Positions 1 through 7,607 of a DNA stretch of 64,000 nucleotides are shown one piece after another. Numbering within the stretch: the stretch's first letter is position 1; each line of letters starts with the position of its first letter. Source of the DNA: an uncultured Collinsella sp. (GTDB lineage Bacteria > Actinomycetota > Coriobacteriia > Coriobacteriales > Coriobacteriaceae); contig CALAMG010000028.1 in the NCBI GenBank assembly GCA_937925715.1, positions 1 to 64,000 of the forward strand. The letters run 5' to 3'. The notes under the pieces were generated by a model that saw only the letters and a program-made list of their open reading frames with translations, made no database searches and was not told the DNA's origin. Position numbers and translations under genes: made by a program.

Positions 1-2
1 TC

Positions 3-95
3 TTCAACGGGTTCGGCGAGGCGCCGCCGCCCGGAAGGCGCGCAAAGCGCGAGAAAGGACCCAGCGACGATCTCTTCGGGATGTCTCGGTGCTAA
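3..95 (+). CDS. C-terminal tail of a truncated-by-window protein
   Basis: An open frame enters from the left edge and ends at a TAA at 93-95. The 30 residues are proline/arginine-rich and finish in PSDDLFGMSRC. The following mobilization genes suggest the tail of a transfer-element protein, but no family can be named from this piece. It could also be a chance frame. Confidence 0.25.
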   Translation, partial: FNGFGEAPPPGRRAKREKGPSDDLFGMSRC

Positions 96-204
96 TCCCA
101 GGTCGCGATTGGGAGACGCAACCGCTTCCGGGCGCACGCGCGCGTGCCGGCGCGGCGAGGGACCGCAGGCGCGATGCGTGGGCAACCAAGGTAATCAGAG
201 ACAA

Positions 205-238
205 TTTGATGAAAAAGGTATATACTATTTTCATCAAA
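205..238. promoter_or_regulatory. Palindromic operator over the abiE promoter
   Basis: Perfect 11-bp inverted repeat TTTGATGAAAA / TTTTCATCAAA with a 12-bp spacer that contains the -10-like hexamer TATACT (221-226). It lies 13 bp before the antitoxin start. Its position and symmetry fit the DNA site of an autoregulating antitoxin (inference from AbiEi-type systems). Confidence 0.65.
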
Positions 239-251
239 AAGGAGGAACGCT

Positions 252-869
252 ATGACAGAAGCAGAGGCCATCGCTGAGCGCATAGAGAGCTTCGGCGCCG
301 GCAGGGCCTTCACAGCCGCCGACTTCTCCGACGTCGCAGGCCGACGCAATGCCGCCAACGCGCTCGGGCGCTTGCATGCAAAGGGAGGGATCGCCCGCGC
401 CATCCGCGGCGTCTACTACGCGCCGGAGCGCAGCGCGCTCATGGGCACCGAGGTGCCGGCCAGCGCCGACGAGGTCGTGCGCGCCGTCGCCCGTGCCAAC
501 AAGTGGATCGTCGCACCGTCCGGCGACGCGGCGCTCAATGCGCTTGGCCTCGACACGCAGGTGCCCGCAAAGCTCGTCTACGTCAGCAGCGGTCCGTACA
601 AGCGCTACGAGTACGGGCCGTACGATATCGAGCTCCGGCACCGCGCCAACCGCGACCTGCTCGACTGCTCGCAAGTCACCTGCACCATCGTGCAGGCCCT
701 CAAGGCACTCGGACGCGAGAACGTGGGCGACGAGGAAATCAGAACGCTCGCGCGCAACCTCACGGAAGAGCAGGCCGGCGCGTTCCTGGAAGAGTCGGCG
801 GGGCTCACCTCCTGGGTCGCCGACGCCGCGAAGAAGATATGGGAGGCGAAGCATGGACAGGATCGCTAG
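252..869 (+). CDS. abiEi: Type IV toxin-antitoxin AbiEi-family antitoxin
   Basis: 205 residues. It resembles the AbiEi/DUF6088 antitoxin family: an N-terminal winged-helix region (about residues 1-60, with the stretch RGVYYAP near residue 54-60) followed by a C-terminal domain. AbiEi proteins repress their own promoter and neutralise the AbiEii nucleotidyltransferase without direct binding. The start is chosen by the ribosome site AAAGGAGG 6 bp upstream. The gene overlaps the toxin start by 17 bp, so the two are translationally coupled. A perfect palindrome sits at the promoter, as expected for autoregulation. The pair lies in the high-GC mobile segment and probably acts in element maintenance or phage exclusion. 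Confidence 0.8.
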   Translation: MTEAEAIAERIESFGAGRAFTAADFSDVAGRRNAANALGRLHAKGGIARAIRGVYYAPERSALMGTEVPASADEVVRAVARANKWIVAPSGDAALNALGLDTQVPAKLVYVSSGPYKRYEYGPYDIELRHRANRDLLDCSQVTCTIVQALKALGRENVGDEEIRTLARNLTEEQAGAFLEESAGLTSWVADAAKKIWEAKHGQDR

Positions 870-1848
870 GGCCTCGACCGACGAGCGCAGGCTGGTCTTC
901 GAGGCCGCCGCGCAGAGGATAGCGCTTGCACCGGCCGTCGTCGAGAAGGACTTCTGGGTGTGCTACACCTTGGACCACCTTTTCCACAGAAGCGGCTTCG
1001 CCGAGTCCATGGTGTTCAAGGGCGGCACGAGCCTGTCGAAGGCTTTCGGGCTCATCGAGCGCTTCTCGGAGGACATCGACCTCATACTCGATTGGCGACT
1101 CCTGGGCTTCGGCGAGGACGAACCGTGGGAGCCGCGCAGCAACTCGGCGCAGGAGCGGTTCAAGGCCGACAGCATCGAGCGCACGAACGCCTTCCTGGCC
1201 GACGCCTTCGTCCCGAAGCTCAGGGCTACGCTCTCCGAGTCCCTCGGCACCGAAGCGTCCGTTAGGTGCGGGGCCGAGGAGGAGACCGTGTACTTCGACT
1301 ACCCGCGCTCCTACGAGTCGGCGGGCACGCTCGACACCATCAAGCTGGAGATAGGGCCCATGGCGGCATGGTCGCCCTCCGAGGAGGCGGCGATAACCCC
1401 GTACGCGGCGGACGTGGTTCCGTTCGGGCCCGAGCTGTCGACCACGGTGCGCACCGCGAGTCCCGAGCGCACGTTTTGGGAGAAGGCCACCATCCTGCAC
1501 CAGGAGGCCAACAGGCCCGAGGGCAAGGCTATGCCCAGGCGCTACTCCCGCCATTACTACGACATGTACCGCCTCGGCCACTCGTTCGTGCTCGGCCGCG
1601 CCGTAGCGCAGCCTGGCCTCCTCGAACAGGTCGTCAGGTTCAAAGAGAAGTTCTACCGCACGCCGTGGGCCAAGCTGGCCGATGCGAGGCCCGGCACGCT
1701 CAGGCTCGCCCCTCCAAAGGGCAGGCTCGACGAGCTGGCGGCCGATTACGCCTCGATGAGGCCGATGCTGTTCGGCAGCTACCCGAGCATCGATGAGATA
1801 GTCGCCTACATGGTGGAGCTCGAGGAGACCATCAACGGGCTAAGCTGA
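853..1848 (+). CDS. abiEii: AbiEii-family nucleotidyltransferase toxin
   Basis: 331 residues from the ATG at 853, which overlaps the antitoxin end; the longer in-frame extension back to 349 is just antisense or shadow of the antitoxin. The nucleotidyltransferase motif is clear: FKGGTSLSKAF with GGTS at residues 57-60, then SEDIDL with Asp74 and Asp76 as the likely metal ligands. A later conserved-looking stretch, RTFWEKATILHQE, matches the helical part of AbiEii toxins (known to transfer nucleotides to tRNA 3' ends in the MenT branch). It is the toxin of the operon. A weak GC-rich hairpin (1854-1874) follows the stop. Confidence 0.85.
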   Translation: MDRIARASTDERRLVFEAAAQRIALAPAVVEKDFWVCYTLDHLFHRSGFAESMVFKGGTSLSKAFGLIERFSEDIDLILDWRLLGFGEDEPWEPRSNSAQERFKADSIERTNAFLADAFVPKLRATLSESLGTEASVRCGAEEETVYFDYPRSYESAGTLDTIKLEIGPMAAWSPSEEAAITPYAADVVPFGPELSTTVRTASPERTFWEKATILHQEANRPEGKAMPRRYSRHYYDMYRLGHSFVLGRAVAQPGLLEQVVRFKEKFYRTPWAKLADARPGTLRLAPPKGRLDELAADYASMRPMLFGSYPSIDEIVAYMVELEETINGLS

Positions 1849-2198
1849 CCAAGGGCGCCCCAATTCCGGGCGCCTGCCAGAATCGAAGAGGCGGGGCGGG
1901 CAACGCGGCGGCTTCCCCGCCGAGAGCGGAGCGTTCCTTTTCGACGGGCGGCGTTGAGAGTTCGGCATAAAAGACCTCGTTCTGCAGCCTCCAGGATGCG
2001 CGCGGCGTCCTCGATGCGCTCGGCGCATCTCTCGCTTATCGACCTCAGGGCCAGTATGCCCTCGACGTCGAGAGGGTCCAGCTGGTCGGCGTGCGCCATG
2101 GACTCGAGCAGCTGGTCCAGCCCCCTCGCCAGCCTTCCCGCATCTGCCACCGCGCCGAGCAGCTCGCGACGCTCGTCCTTCTCGTTGATGCCCGTCAA
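1806..2198 (-). CDS. Hypothetical helical protein, convergent with abiEii
   Basis: Possible 130-residue protein starting at a TTG preceded by a strong site (AGAAGGAGG). Residues 3-72 are Glu/Arg/Leu-rich and look like a continuous amphipathic helix or coiled coil (DERRELLGAVADAGRL and onward). The last ~45 residues are Arg/Ser/Pro-rich and run 43 bp into the abiEii end, so the true protein may be shorter or frameshifted near 1960. No family recognised. Its TTG overlaps the stop of another minus-strand frame (TTGA), suggesting coupling. Confidence 0.35.
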   Translation of the reverse strand: MTGINEKDERRELLGAVADAGRLARGLDQLLESMAHADQLDPLDVEGILALRSISERCAERIEDAARILEAAERGLLCRTLNAARRKGTLRSRRGSRRVARPASSILAGARNWGALGQLSPLMVSSSSTM

Positions 2199-2431
2199 CA
2201 GCCGTCCTCCTTCTTCCGACGGACGTGCTGCGCAGCACCGTAGCCGTTCCGCATGGAGAGCCGCCTCGCCGCCAGCGGCCCCGTGAGCATATCGGCCGTG
2301 AGCGGCACGGGAGAGGCCGTCCCGATTAGGGTAGCGGCGCCGCGACTCGGAAACGCGCCTCCGTCCTCCACGCGACGTCCCGACGTAACCCTCGCGAGCG
2401 CCCCAGCAATCGCCGACAGATCGCATCCCAT
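2195..2431 (-). CDS. Hypothetical short frame upstream of the helical protein
   Basis: A 78-residue frame whose TGA overlaps the next gene's TTG start by 4 bp and carries that gene's ribosome site inside its end. Composition (Ala/Gly/Arg) is not distinctive and no good ribosome site precedes the ATG at 2431. It may equally start further upstream, or be a shadow. Kept only because of the coupling geometry. Confidence 0.2.
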   Translation of the reverse strand: MGCDLSAIAGALARVTSGRRVEDGGAFPSRGAATLIGTASPVPLTADMLTGPLAARRLSMRNGYGAAQHVRRKKEDGC

Positions 2432-2742
2432 GTCCGGAAGCCCCGGCGCCCATGTCCGATTCCATGCCGCACGCCTCCGCCCCTCCGATCCGAAACCCGC
2501 CCCGGCGCTCCTTGGACGCGCAGGGTCGCACGCCGGCGGGCGGCCAGCAAGGGCCGCGACACTTTTTCGGGTTCTTCGCCCCATGCGCTCCGCGCGCGAA
2601 CAACGCGAAAAACTGCCGTCGGGAGACTTCTATTTCTATGCCCGACTTCGCTTCCTCCCTTGCCGGCGCGCCCGCGCTGCATGCGGCTCACGCGGCGCAA
2701 GGCACGTCACAGGGGCGGGCCTCAGAGCCTAAGGAGCAAGAC
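2432..2742. other. High-GC intergenic stretch with no supported gene
   Basis: I see open frames here on both strands, but none has a ribosome site or a recognisable product. The last 15 bases carry the ribosome site (AAGGAG) of the next gene. Confidence 0.4.
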
Positions 2743-3114
2743 ATGAACGACATGAAGGAAAAGGCGATGGGCGCGGTCAAGGCCTTCCTCGAGCGCAAGG
2801 GCTACGAGGTCGTCGACGAGGCCTGGCAGGGGCCCGAGGGCATCGGCGGGATCGACCTCGTGGCGGTGGACGAGGACGGGACCCTGGTGTTCGTCGACGC
2901 CACGGTCCGCATCGGGACGGACGGCTTCCCCGAGGCCCACAGGGCGCGCGGGATGCGCGAGGCGCTGGCGGCGACGTGGCTCGCCGGCAACGGCGACGAC
3001 TACGCCGACACCCCGGTCCGCTTCGACGAGGTGGCGATGATGGTCGTCAAGGAGAACCGAGCGCTCCTGCGCCACCACGTCAACTGCTTCGGCGAGATGG
3101 AGCCGCTCCCCTAG
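2743..3114 (+). CDS. YraN/UPF0102-like nuclease-fold protein
   Basis: 123 residues; start set by AAGGAG 8 bp before the ATG. The layout is that of the YraN (UPF0102) restriction-endonuclease-like fold: an N-terminal helix (ERKGYEVVDEAW), then GGIDLVAVDEDGTLVFVDAT. In standard YraN the motif is GEIDLI...VFVEVK; here the first Glu is Gly and the EVK segment is D-A-T, so two of the usual metal/catalytic residues are altered while the Asp is kept. Such proteins are often carried on actinobacterial mobile elements; the role is unclear. It lies upstream of parAB on the same strand, separated by a palindrome. Confidence 0.6.
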   Translation: MNDMKEKAMGAVKAFLERKGYEVVDEAWQGPEGIGGIDLVAVDEDGTLVFVDATVRIGTDGFPEAHRARGMREALAATWLAGNGDDYADTPVRFDEVAMMVVKENRALLRHHVNCFGEMEPLP

Positions 3115-3168
3115 GCGGCGCGCCCGGCCCCGGGCCCCCGGGGCCGAGTTTCCCCGAATCCGGCCCCT

Positions 3169-3208
3169 GTACCACGAAAGCGTACATATTCGTACGTTTT
3201 CGTGGTAC
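3169..3208. promoter_or_regulatory. Palindrome upstream of parA (operator/parS candidate)
   Basis: A 40-bp near-perfect palindrome with arms GTACCACGAAAGCGTAC and GTACGTTTTCGTGGTAC around ATATTC. A further half-site-like copy, GTACGGTTTTGTG, follows at about 3230-3242. The site sits 110 bp before parA, where ParA/ParB systems place the autoregulatory operator or a partition site. Confidence 0.55.
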
Positions 3209-3317
3209 ACTCCGCTTGTCGGACAAATCCGTACGGTTTTGTGCCGACGCTCCGAGACTCGGGGCGCGCCGGACCGGATGCGGCGAGGCGCGCCCCACGC
3301 TAGAGAGGACGCGACCC

Positions 3318-4082
3318 ATGCGCACGATAGCCATTTCCAACTACAAGGGAGGCGTCGGCAAGACGACGACCGCCGTGAACCTGGCGGCGATCTTCGCCGC
3401 CCGGGGCCTTCGGACCCTGCTCGTCGACCTCGACCCGCAGGCGTCTGCCACCGACTTCTTCGGCCTCTACGACCGGGCCGCATCCGAGCGGCGCACCTCG
3501 GTCGAGCTGCTCTACGGCGGCGCGCCCGTGGAGGAGGTCGCCTACGCCGCCGGGGAGGGCCTCGACGTGGTGGCCTCGACCATCGACCTCGTCGACCAGA
3601 ACGAGATGCTCCTGCGCGAGCAGCGACTCAAGTTCGCCCTCGACGACGCCTCGGGCTCCTACGACGCCTGCCTCATCGACTGCAGCCCCGTGATGCGCAG
3701 GCTCGCATTCAACGCCTACCTCGCCGCCGCGGAGGGCGGCATGGTCGTCATCCCCGTGAAGCTCGACTCCACCGTGATGCGCGGCACGGCGCTCACCGTG
3801 GAGGCGACGCGCTCCATCGCGGACGCCCTGCGCATGCCCACGCCCCGCTGGAAGATACTGCGCACCTGCGTGCCCGGCCGCATGACCAACGCCGAGGCCA
3901 CGGGCGCGGCCGTGCTCGACGGGTTCTTCCCGGGCGAGCAGTTCGAGACGGTCATACACGCGAGCAGCAAGGTCTGCGAGGGCAGCTGGCAGTGGAAGCC
4001 GGTGGCGGCATTCGAGCCGGGGAGCCGCCCCGCGCGCGACTACGAGGCTCTCGCAGACGAGGTGTCCCGTGAGCTCGCCTAG
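3318..4082 (+). CDS. parA: ParA-family partition ATPase
   Basis: 254 residues. Deviant Walker A motif KGGVGKTTT at residues 9-17, and Walker A' DLDPQASATDFFG near residue 39. A LIDCSP segment (Walker B) lies near residue 117. Together these identify a soj/ParA-type MinD-fold ATPase that moves or segregates DNA with ParB. The last codons overlap the ParB start by 14 bp, so parA and parB form one operon. A palindrome precedes it. In this context (relaxase and mobC downstream) it is part of an integrated plasmid or mobilizable element rather than the chromosomal parABS locus near dnaA. Confidence 0.9.
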   Translation: MRTIAISNYKGGVGKTTTAVNLAAIFAARGLRTLLVDLDPQASATDFFGLYDRAASERRTSVELLYGGAPVEEVAYAAGEGLDVVASTIDLVDQNEMLLREQRLKFALDDASGSYDACLIDCSPVMRRLAFNAYLAAAEGGMVVIPVKLDSTVMRGTALTVEATRSIADALRMPTPRWKILRTCVPGRMTNAEATGAAVLDGFFPGEQFETVIHASSKVCEGSWQWKPVAAFEPGSRPARDYEALADEVSRELA

Positions 4083-5025
4083 CCAGGTGGCCGCGGGCTT
4101 CACCATCACGGGGCTGCTCGACGGCGCGTCGCGCACCCGCGGGCGCTACCCGGTGTCCGAGATCGCGGTGGCAGACATCGCCGACCACCCGGCGAACGCC
4201 GCGTACTCCATGGACCCGGCCGGCATAGCCGAGCTCGCCGAGTCCATACGCGAGGACGGCCTCACCGACCTGCCGCTCGTGCGCAAGGTCGGCGACGGCT
4301 CGTGGCAGATGGTCTCCGGGCACCGCCGCAAGGCCGCCTACGCCCTGCTCGCCAAGGACGACCCCGCCTACGAGAGGATGCCCTGCCGCGTGATAGAGGG
4401 CATCGACGACGAGAGGGCGGTGACGCTGCTCCACGCCGCGAACTACTTCACCCGCGCGCTCACCGTGACCGAGCGCGCCGCCGCGACCGAGGCGCTCAGG
4501 GGCGACGCCGTGCGCCTGCGCTCCGAGGACCCGTCGCTTTCCGGCATGCGCGTCGACGACGTGAAGGCCGCCATCATCGAGCGGCAGACGGGCCGCAAGG
4601 TCTCCGGCAAGACCATCGCGCGCGAGGAGAGGCTTGCCCGCCGCATCGCCGAGGACCTCTCGCCCGAGTGGGCCGCCGAGGCAGACCGCGGCAACCTCAG
4701 CGCCGAGGCGGTGCGCTCGCTCGCGGGCATGCCGAAGGAGCGCCAGGCGGAGATGCACGCCGCCATGGAGCCCTGGCGGCGCACCAAGCGCGAGCTCTCC
4801 GACTACGTGAGGAGCGAGGGGAAGGCACAGCCAGGCCCCGACGGGCGCATCGCGAAGGCCGCGAGGCTCGTGGCCGACTTCCTCGAGAGCCCGCCCGAGA
4901 GCCCGAGCGCGGCCGACCTCTCGCTGCTGCGGGAGATGGCGCTCATGACCGCGCCCTACGCGGAGTCGGGCGCAGGAGCCCGGAAGGTTCGAAGAAGGGC
5001 CTCGCATTCGAAATCCAGCAAGTAG
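4069..5025 (+). CDS. parB: ParB/RepB-like partition protein
   Basis: 318 residues from a GTG inside the end of parA. Residues about 20-125 form the ParB/sulfiredoxin-like N-terminal domain, including GIAELAESIREDGL and GHRRKAAYALL (the CTP-binding GHRR-type motif). A helical HTH-like middle region follows (about residues 135-235) and a basic Ser/Lys tail ends the protein. It would bind a parS-like site and load onto DNA. The only strong nearby candidates are the palindrome before parA and the hairpin right after its own stop. Confidence 0.85.
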   Translation: MSSPSQVAAGFTITGLLDGASRTRGRYPVSEIAVADIADHPANAAYSMDPAGIAELAESIREDGLTDLPLVRKVGDGSWQMVSGHRRKAAYALLAKDDPAYERMPCRVIEGIDDERAVTLLHAANYFTRALTVTERAAATEALRGDAVRLRSEDPSLSGMRVDDVKAAIIERQTGRKVSGKTIAREERLARRIAEDLSPEWAAEADRGNLSAEAVRSLAGMPKERQAEMHAAMEPWRRTKRELSDYVRSEGKAQPGPDGRIAKAARLVADFLESPPESPSAADLSLLREMALMTAPYAESGAGARKVRRRASHSKSSK

Positions 5026-5236
5026 CCTATGGCGTCCGACACTTCGGTCGGGCGTCCATAGCACTTGGGGACCGGGCGGCCTCGGACCCGTCATGCCGCG
5101 GGCCGTTCGGGAGCCCGCTTTCGCGAGGCCCGGTCCCAGAGGCGGCGCCCGAGCCGGGCCGCCGCCTGCGGGGGATCCCCCGCGCCCCTAGAGAGACGCG
5201 CCCGCCGCGCGGCGGGCCCGAGGAAAGGAATCCGCC
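5026..5236. other. Possible oriT region between parB and mobC
   Basis: A 14/15-bp imperfect inverted repeat (5027-5040 and 5047-5061; CTATGGCGTCCGAC against GTCGGGCGTCCATAG) lies directly after parB, followed by 170 GC-rich bases with further short repeats up to the mobC ribosome site. Origins of transfer commonly lie beside the accessory protein and relaxase genes and contain such a repeat next to nic. The same hairpin could instead act as a terminator, but no T-run follows. Confidence 0.4.
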
Positions 5237-5683
5237 ATGGAAGAGGAAGCCGGCGCCGCCAAAGGCAAGGAGCGCCGCGTCACGTTCCGCATGGAGGGAG
5301 GCGACTACGACGCGCTCTGCGAGCGGTGCGAGCGCGCGGGCCTCAGCAAGTCTGAGTACCTGCGCTACCTCGTGCGCATACCGCTGTCGACGGAGGCGAA
5401 CGCGGGAGACGAGCACCGCATACTCGTCGACCGGAAGGCCCTGTGGGCGATGTCGCGGGAGCTCACGAAGTGGGGCTACCACTACAACCAGGCCGTGCAC
5501 GCGATGAACCTCATCAACTTCCACGCCCGCCACGGGCGCGTCGACCGCGACCTCGTCGCGGAGAGCATCCCGGCGATCGAGCGGGAGCTCGCCGACGTGA
5601 ACGGTGCGGCCCGAGAGATGGCGGCCGAGCTCGGGCGCATCGGGGCCGACTCGCTCGTGGAGGGATCGCCATGCCGATCCTGA
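5237..5683 (+). CDS. MobC-like relaxosome accessory protein
   Basis: 148 residues. The N-terminal part (RVTFRMEGGDYDALCERC then AGLSKSEYLRYLV) is a ribbon-helix-helix style DNA-binding domain. The C-terminal part (ELTKWGYHYNQAVHAMNLI and ending helices) matches MobC-type mobilization proteins that bend oriT DNA for the relaxase. A GAGGAAAGGA-type ribosome site precedes the ATG. Its end overlaps the relaxase start by 13 bp, the usual mobC-mobA coupling. Confidence 0.75.
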   Translation: MEEEAGAAKGKERRVTFRMEGGDYDALCERCERAGLSKSEYLRYLVRIPLSTEANAGDEHRILVDRKALWAMSRELTKWGYHYNQAVHAMNLINFHARHGRVDRDLVAESIPAIERELADVNGAAREMAAELGRIGADSLVEGSPCRS

Positions 5684-6942
5684 AGCCGATAAGCGGCCAC
5701 GGCTCGACCGGAGGCATCCGCCGCTACCTCGAGAAGGGAGGCCGCGCCCTGGCGCGCGACCTGTTCAACCTGAGCTACGACGAGCGCGACGCCGGCGCGC
5801 TGGGAGACGAGGCCAAGGAGGCCTGCGCCTGGGACGCCGAGATGGACGCCACGCGCGCCGCGTTCGGCACGGACGCACCCTGGAGGGGAAAGCCCGCGCG
5901 CACGTTCAAGCACTTCGTGCTCTCGCCGGACCCCGGCGACGACATCGACCTGGCTGCGCTGCGAGAGCTCGCGTGCTCGTGGGCGCTCAAGCACTTCGGC
6001 GACCACGAGATCGCCATCGTCTACCACGACGACAACGCCCGCGGCATACCGCACGCGCACATCGTCGTGAACAACGCGAACCTCCGCACCGGCTACCGCA
6101 TGCAGACCCGGCACCCCGAGGACCTCAACCGGGACCTGCAGGACATGGCGCGCGAGCGCGGGCTGTCGGGTCTCTCCAACGACCGGGCGCCCGAATCTCC
6201 CTCGAGGGCGCGCGGGCATGCCGGCGCGGGCGGGCCCAGGAGCCGCAGGAGCGTCTACCTGGGCCGGGCCGAGAAGGAGATCATGCGCTCTGGCGGCTAC
6301 TCGTGGGTCGGCGACATACGCGCCCGCGTCGCGCTCGCCAAGACCACGGCGCGCGACGAGGCGGAGTTCCTCGGCGTCCTCGATGCCTTGGGCGTGCACG
6401 TCGCCGACAACTCGGCCAAGGCGCGGCGGGACGACTGGGTGTTCAGCCTGGCCGAGGAGCCGTCCAAGAAGGTAAGCGGCGAGCGCCTGGGGTTCGTCTA
6501 CGGCAAGGAGATGCTGCGCCGGCGCTTCGAGCGCGAGGGGGCCTACCGTCCCACGGACGCGAGCGCCGCGCGCATCCGCGAGGCCGCCGAGCGGGCCCTC
6601 GAGCTCAACGACCTCTCGGAGCTGAGCAGGCTCTCCTCGGCGCTCGAGACCTGCGCGAAGTTCGACGTCGAGTCCATCGAGGAGTTCGGGCTCAGGATGA
6701 CGACGCTCGAGCGCCGAGGCCAGGCGGGCGGCGAGGGGTACCGTCGCCTCGAGGCCGCCCGCCTCTACATGGCCGAGAACGGGCTCATGCCACTCAAGAC
6801 CCGCTACGGGAACGATGGCGGGCGCGGTGCGGCCGAGGGAAGCTTGCGCGACGGGCGCCGCGGGGACGAGCAGCGGCGCATCCTCGCCGCCGAGCGGCAG
6901 CGGGCCCAGCAGGACCAGCGCAGGGAGAGGGGCCGGAGATGA
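5671..6942 (+). CDS. Relaxase/mobilization nuclease
   Basis: 423 residues. An N-terminal HUH relaxase domain is evident: IRRYLEKGGR near residue 14-23 holds the candidate catalytic Tyr, KHFVLSPDP near residue 82, and PHAHIVVNNANLRTG near residue 128, where His-x-His binds the metal. It would nick oriT and pilot the strand. The rest (residues 190-423) is helical and highly charged, ending in a Gln/Arg-rich tail. No type IV secretion genes are in view, so the element is mobilizable rather than self-transmissible within this window. The stop overlaps the next gene as ATGA. Confidence 0.88.
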   Translation: MPILKPISGHGSTGGIRRYLEKGGRALARDLFNLSYDERDAGALGDEAKEACAWDAEMDATRAAFGTDAPWRGKPARTFKHFVLSPDPGDDIDLAALRELACSWALKHFGDHEIAIVYHDDNARGIPHAHIVVNNANLRTGYRMQTRHPEDLNRDLQDMARERGLSGLSNDRAPESPSRARGHAGAGGPRSRRSVYLGRAEKEIMRSGGYSWVGDIRARVALAKTTARDEAEFLGVLDALGVHVADNSAKARRDDWVFSLAEEPSKKVSGERLGFVYGKEMLRRRFEREGAYRPTDASAARIREAAERALELNDLSELSRLSSALETCAKFDVESIEEFGLRMTTLERRGQAGGEGYRRLEAARLYMAENGLMPLKTRYGNDGGRGAAEGSLRDGRRGDEQRRILAAERQRAQQDQRRERGRR

Positions 6943-7493
6943 TGGTGAGGATAGAGTACGAGGGCGGCAGGACGACGCTGTTCGACACGCTCTCGTTCAC
7001 GGAGGGGACGCCGTTCACCGGCGCGAACATGCTCACGGAGTTCGAGCTCGAGATGAGGGATGAGCCCGAGAAGGGGCTCTGGCTCACGGCGAACTGGCAC
7101 CAGGTGCGCGACGACTGGCGCGCCGACGCGCCCGCGGACGGCATACCGGCCGCGCGCAGGTCCCGCGGATGGCGCTTCATGCTTGCCTCGGAGGCCGAGC
7201 TCGGGCGAGCCCGCCGCGTCCTGCTCGACGGCGACGAGGCGTTTGCCCGGGTGCGGGGATACCTGTGCGACGCGGCCGCGATCGGCGCCTGCTACCGCGA
7301 GCACGTGGGCCCTCCCTCAAAACCGCTGAAGTCGCAGATAAGGGACCTGCAGCGCGCGCTGGGGAGGGCGGAGGTCCCGGGCGTGCCGGACGAGCTGGCG
7401 AGGCTGCTCGCGGAAGAGAAGGAGGGGGGCGCCGAGGATGGCGCCCGCAAGGTCAAGGAAGATTGGGGTGACGTCGATGAAGAGTCTTGGTAG
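6939..7493 (+). CDS. Hypothetical protein of the mobilization operon
   Basis: 184 residues, starting in the ATGA overlap with the relaxase stop (a second ATG is next to it). I do not recognise the family. The first ~115 residues look like a compact alpha/beta domain (RIEYEGGRTTLFDTL...GLWLTANWHQVRDDW); the last ~60 are helical and acidic and end in DVDEESW. Coupling to the relaxase suggests a role in transfer or element maintenance. Confidence 0.7.
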   Translation: MMVRIEYEGGRTTLFDTLSFTEGTPFTGANMLTEFELEMRDEPEKGLWLTANWHQVRDDWRADAPADGIPAARRSRGWRFMLASEAELGRARRVLLDGDEAFARVRGYLCDAAAIGACYREHVGPPSKPLKSQIRDLQRALGRAEVPGVPDELARLLAEEKEGGAEDGARKVKEDWGDVDEESW

Positions 7494-7572
7494 GTTTCTC
7501 ATGGCGGCGCTTAAGGTCACGCTGGGCTTTTTCGTCTGGCTGTTCCGCGCCGTGTTCAAGTGGGTGATGTAG
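7477..7572 (+). CDS. Small hydrophobic protein (31 residues)
   Basis: ATG at 7477 overlaps the end of the preceding gene by 17 bp, and the stop lies 2 bp before a strong terminator. The peptide is one predicted membrane helix with basic ends (KVTLGFFVWLFRAVFKWVM). It is the last gene of the parA-relaxase transcription unit. Its function is unknown. Confidence 0.5.
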   Translation: MKSLGRFLMAALKVTLGFFVWLFRAVFKWVM

Positions 7573-7573
7573 T

Positions 7574-7598
7574 AAGAGGCGGGCAATTGCCCGCCTCT
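7574..7598. terminator. Bidirectional terminator
   Basis: Palindrome AAGAGGCGGGC-AAT-TGCCCGCCTCTT with T-rich flank on the + strand (TTTGTCTTT) and A-rich flank on the other. It ends both the mobilization operon and the convergent two-gene module. Confidence 0.8.
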
Positions 7599-7607
7599 TT
7601 GTCTTTC

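Noticed and set aside
349..852. N-terminal extension of the AbiEii frame by 168 residues
   Set aside because: It overlaps the antitoxin gene in another frame, is low-complexity Arg/Ser/Pro, and the ATG at 853 gives the normal family start.
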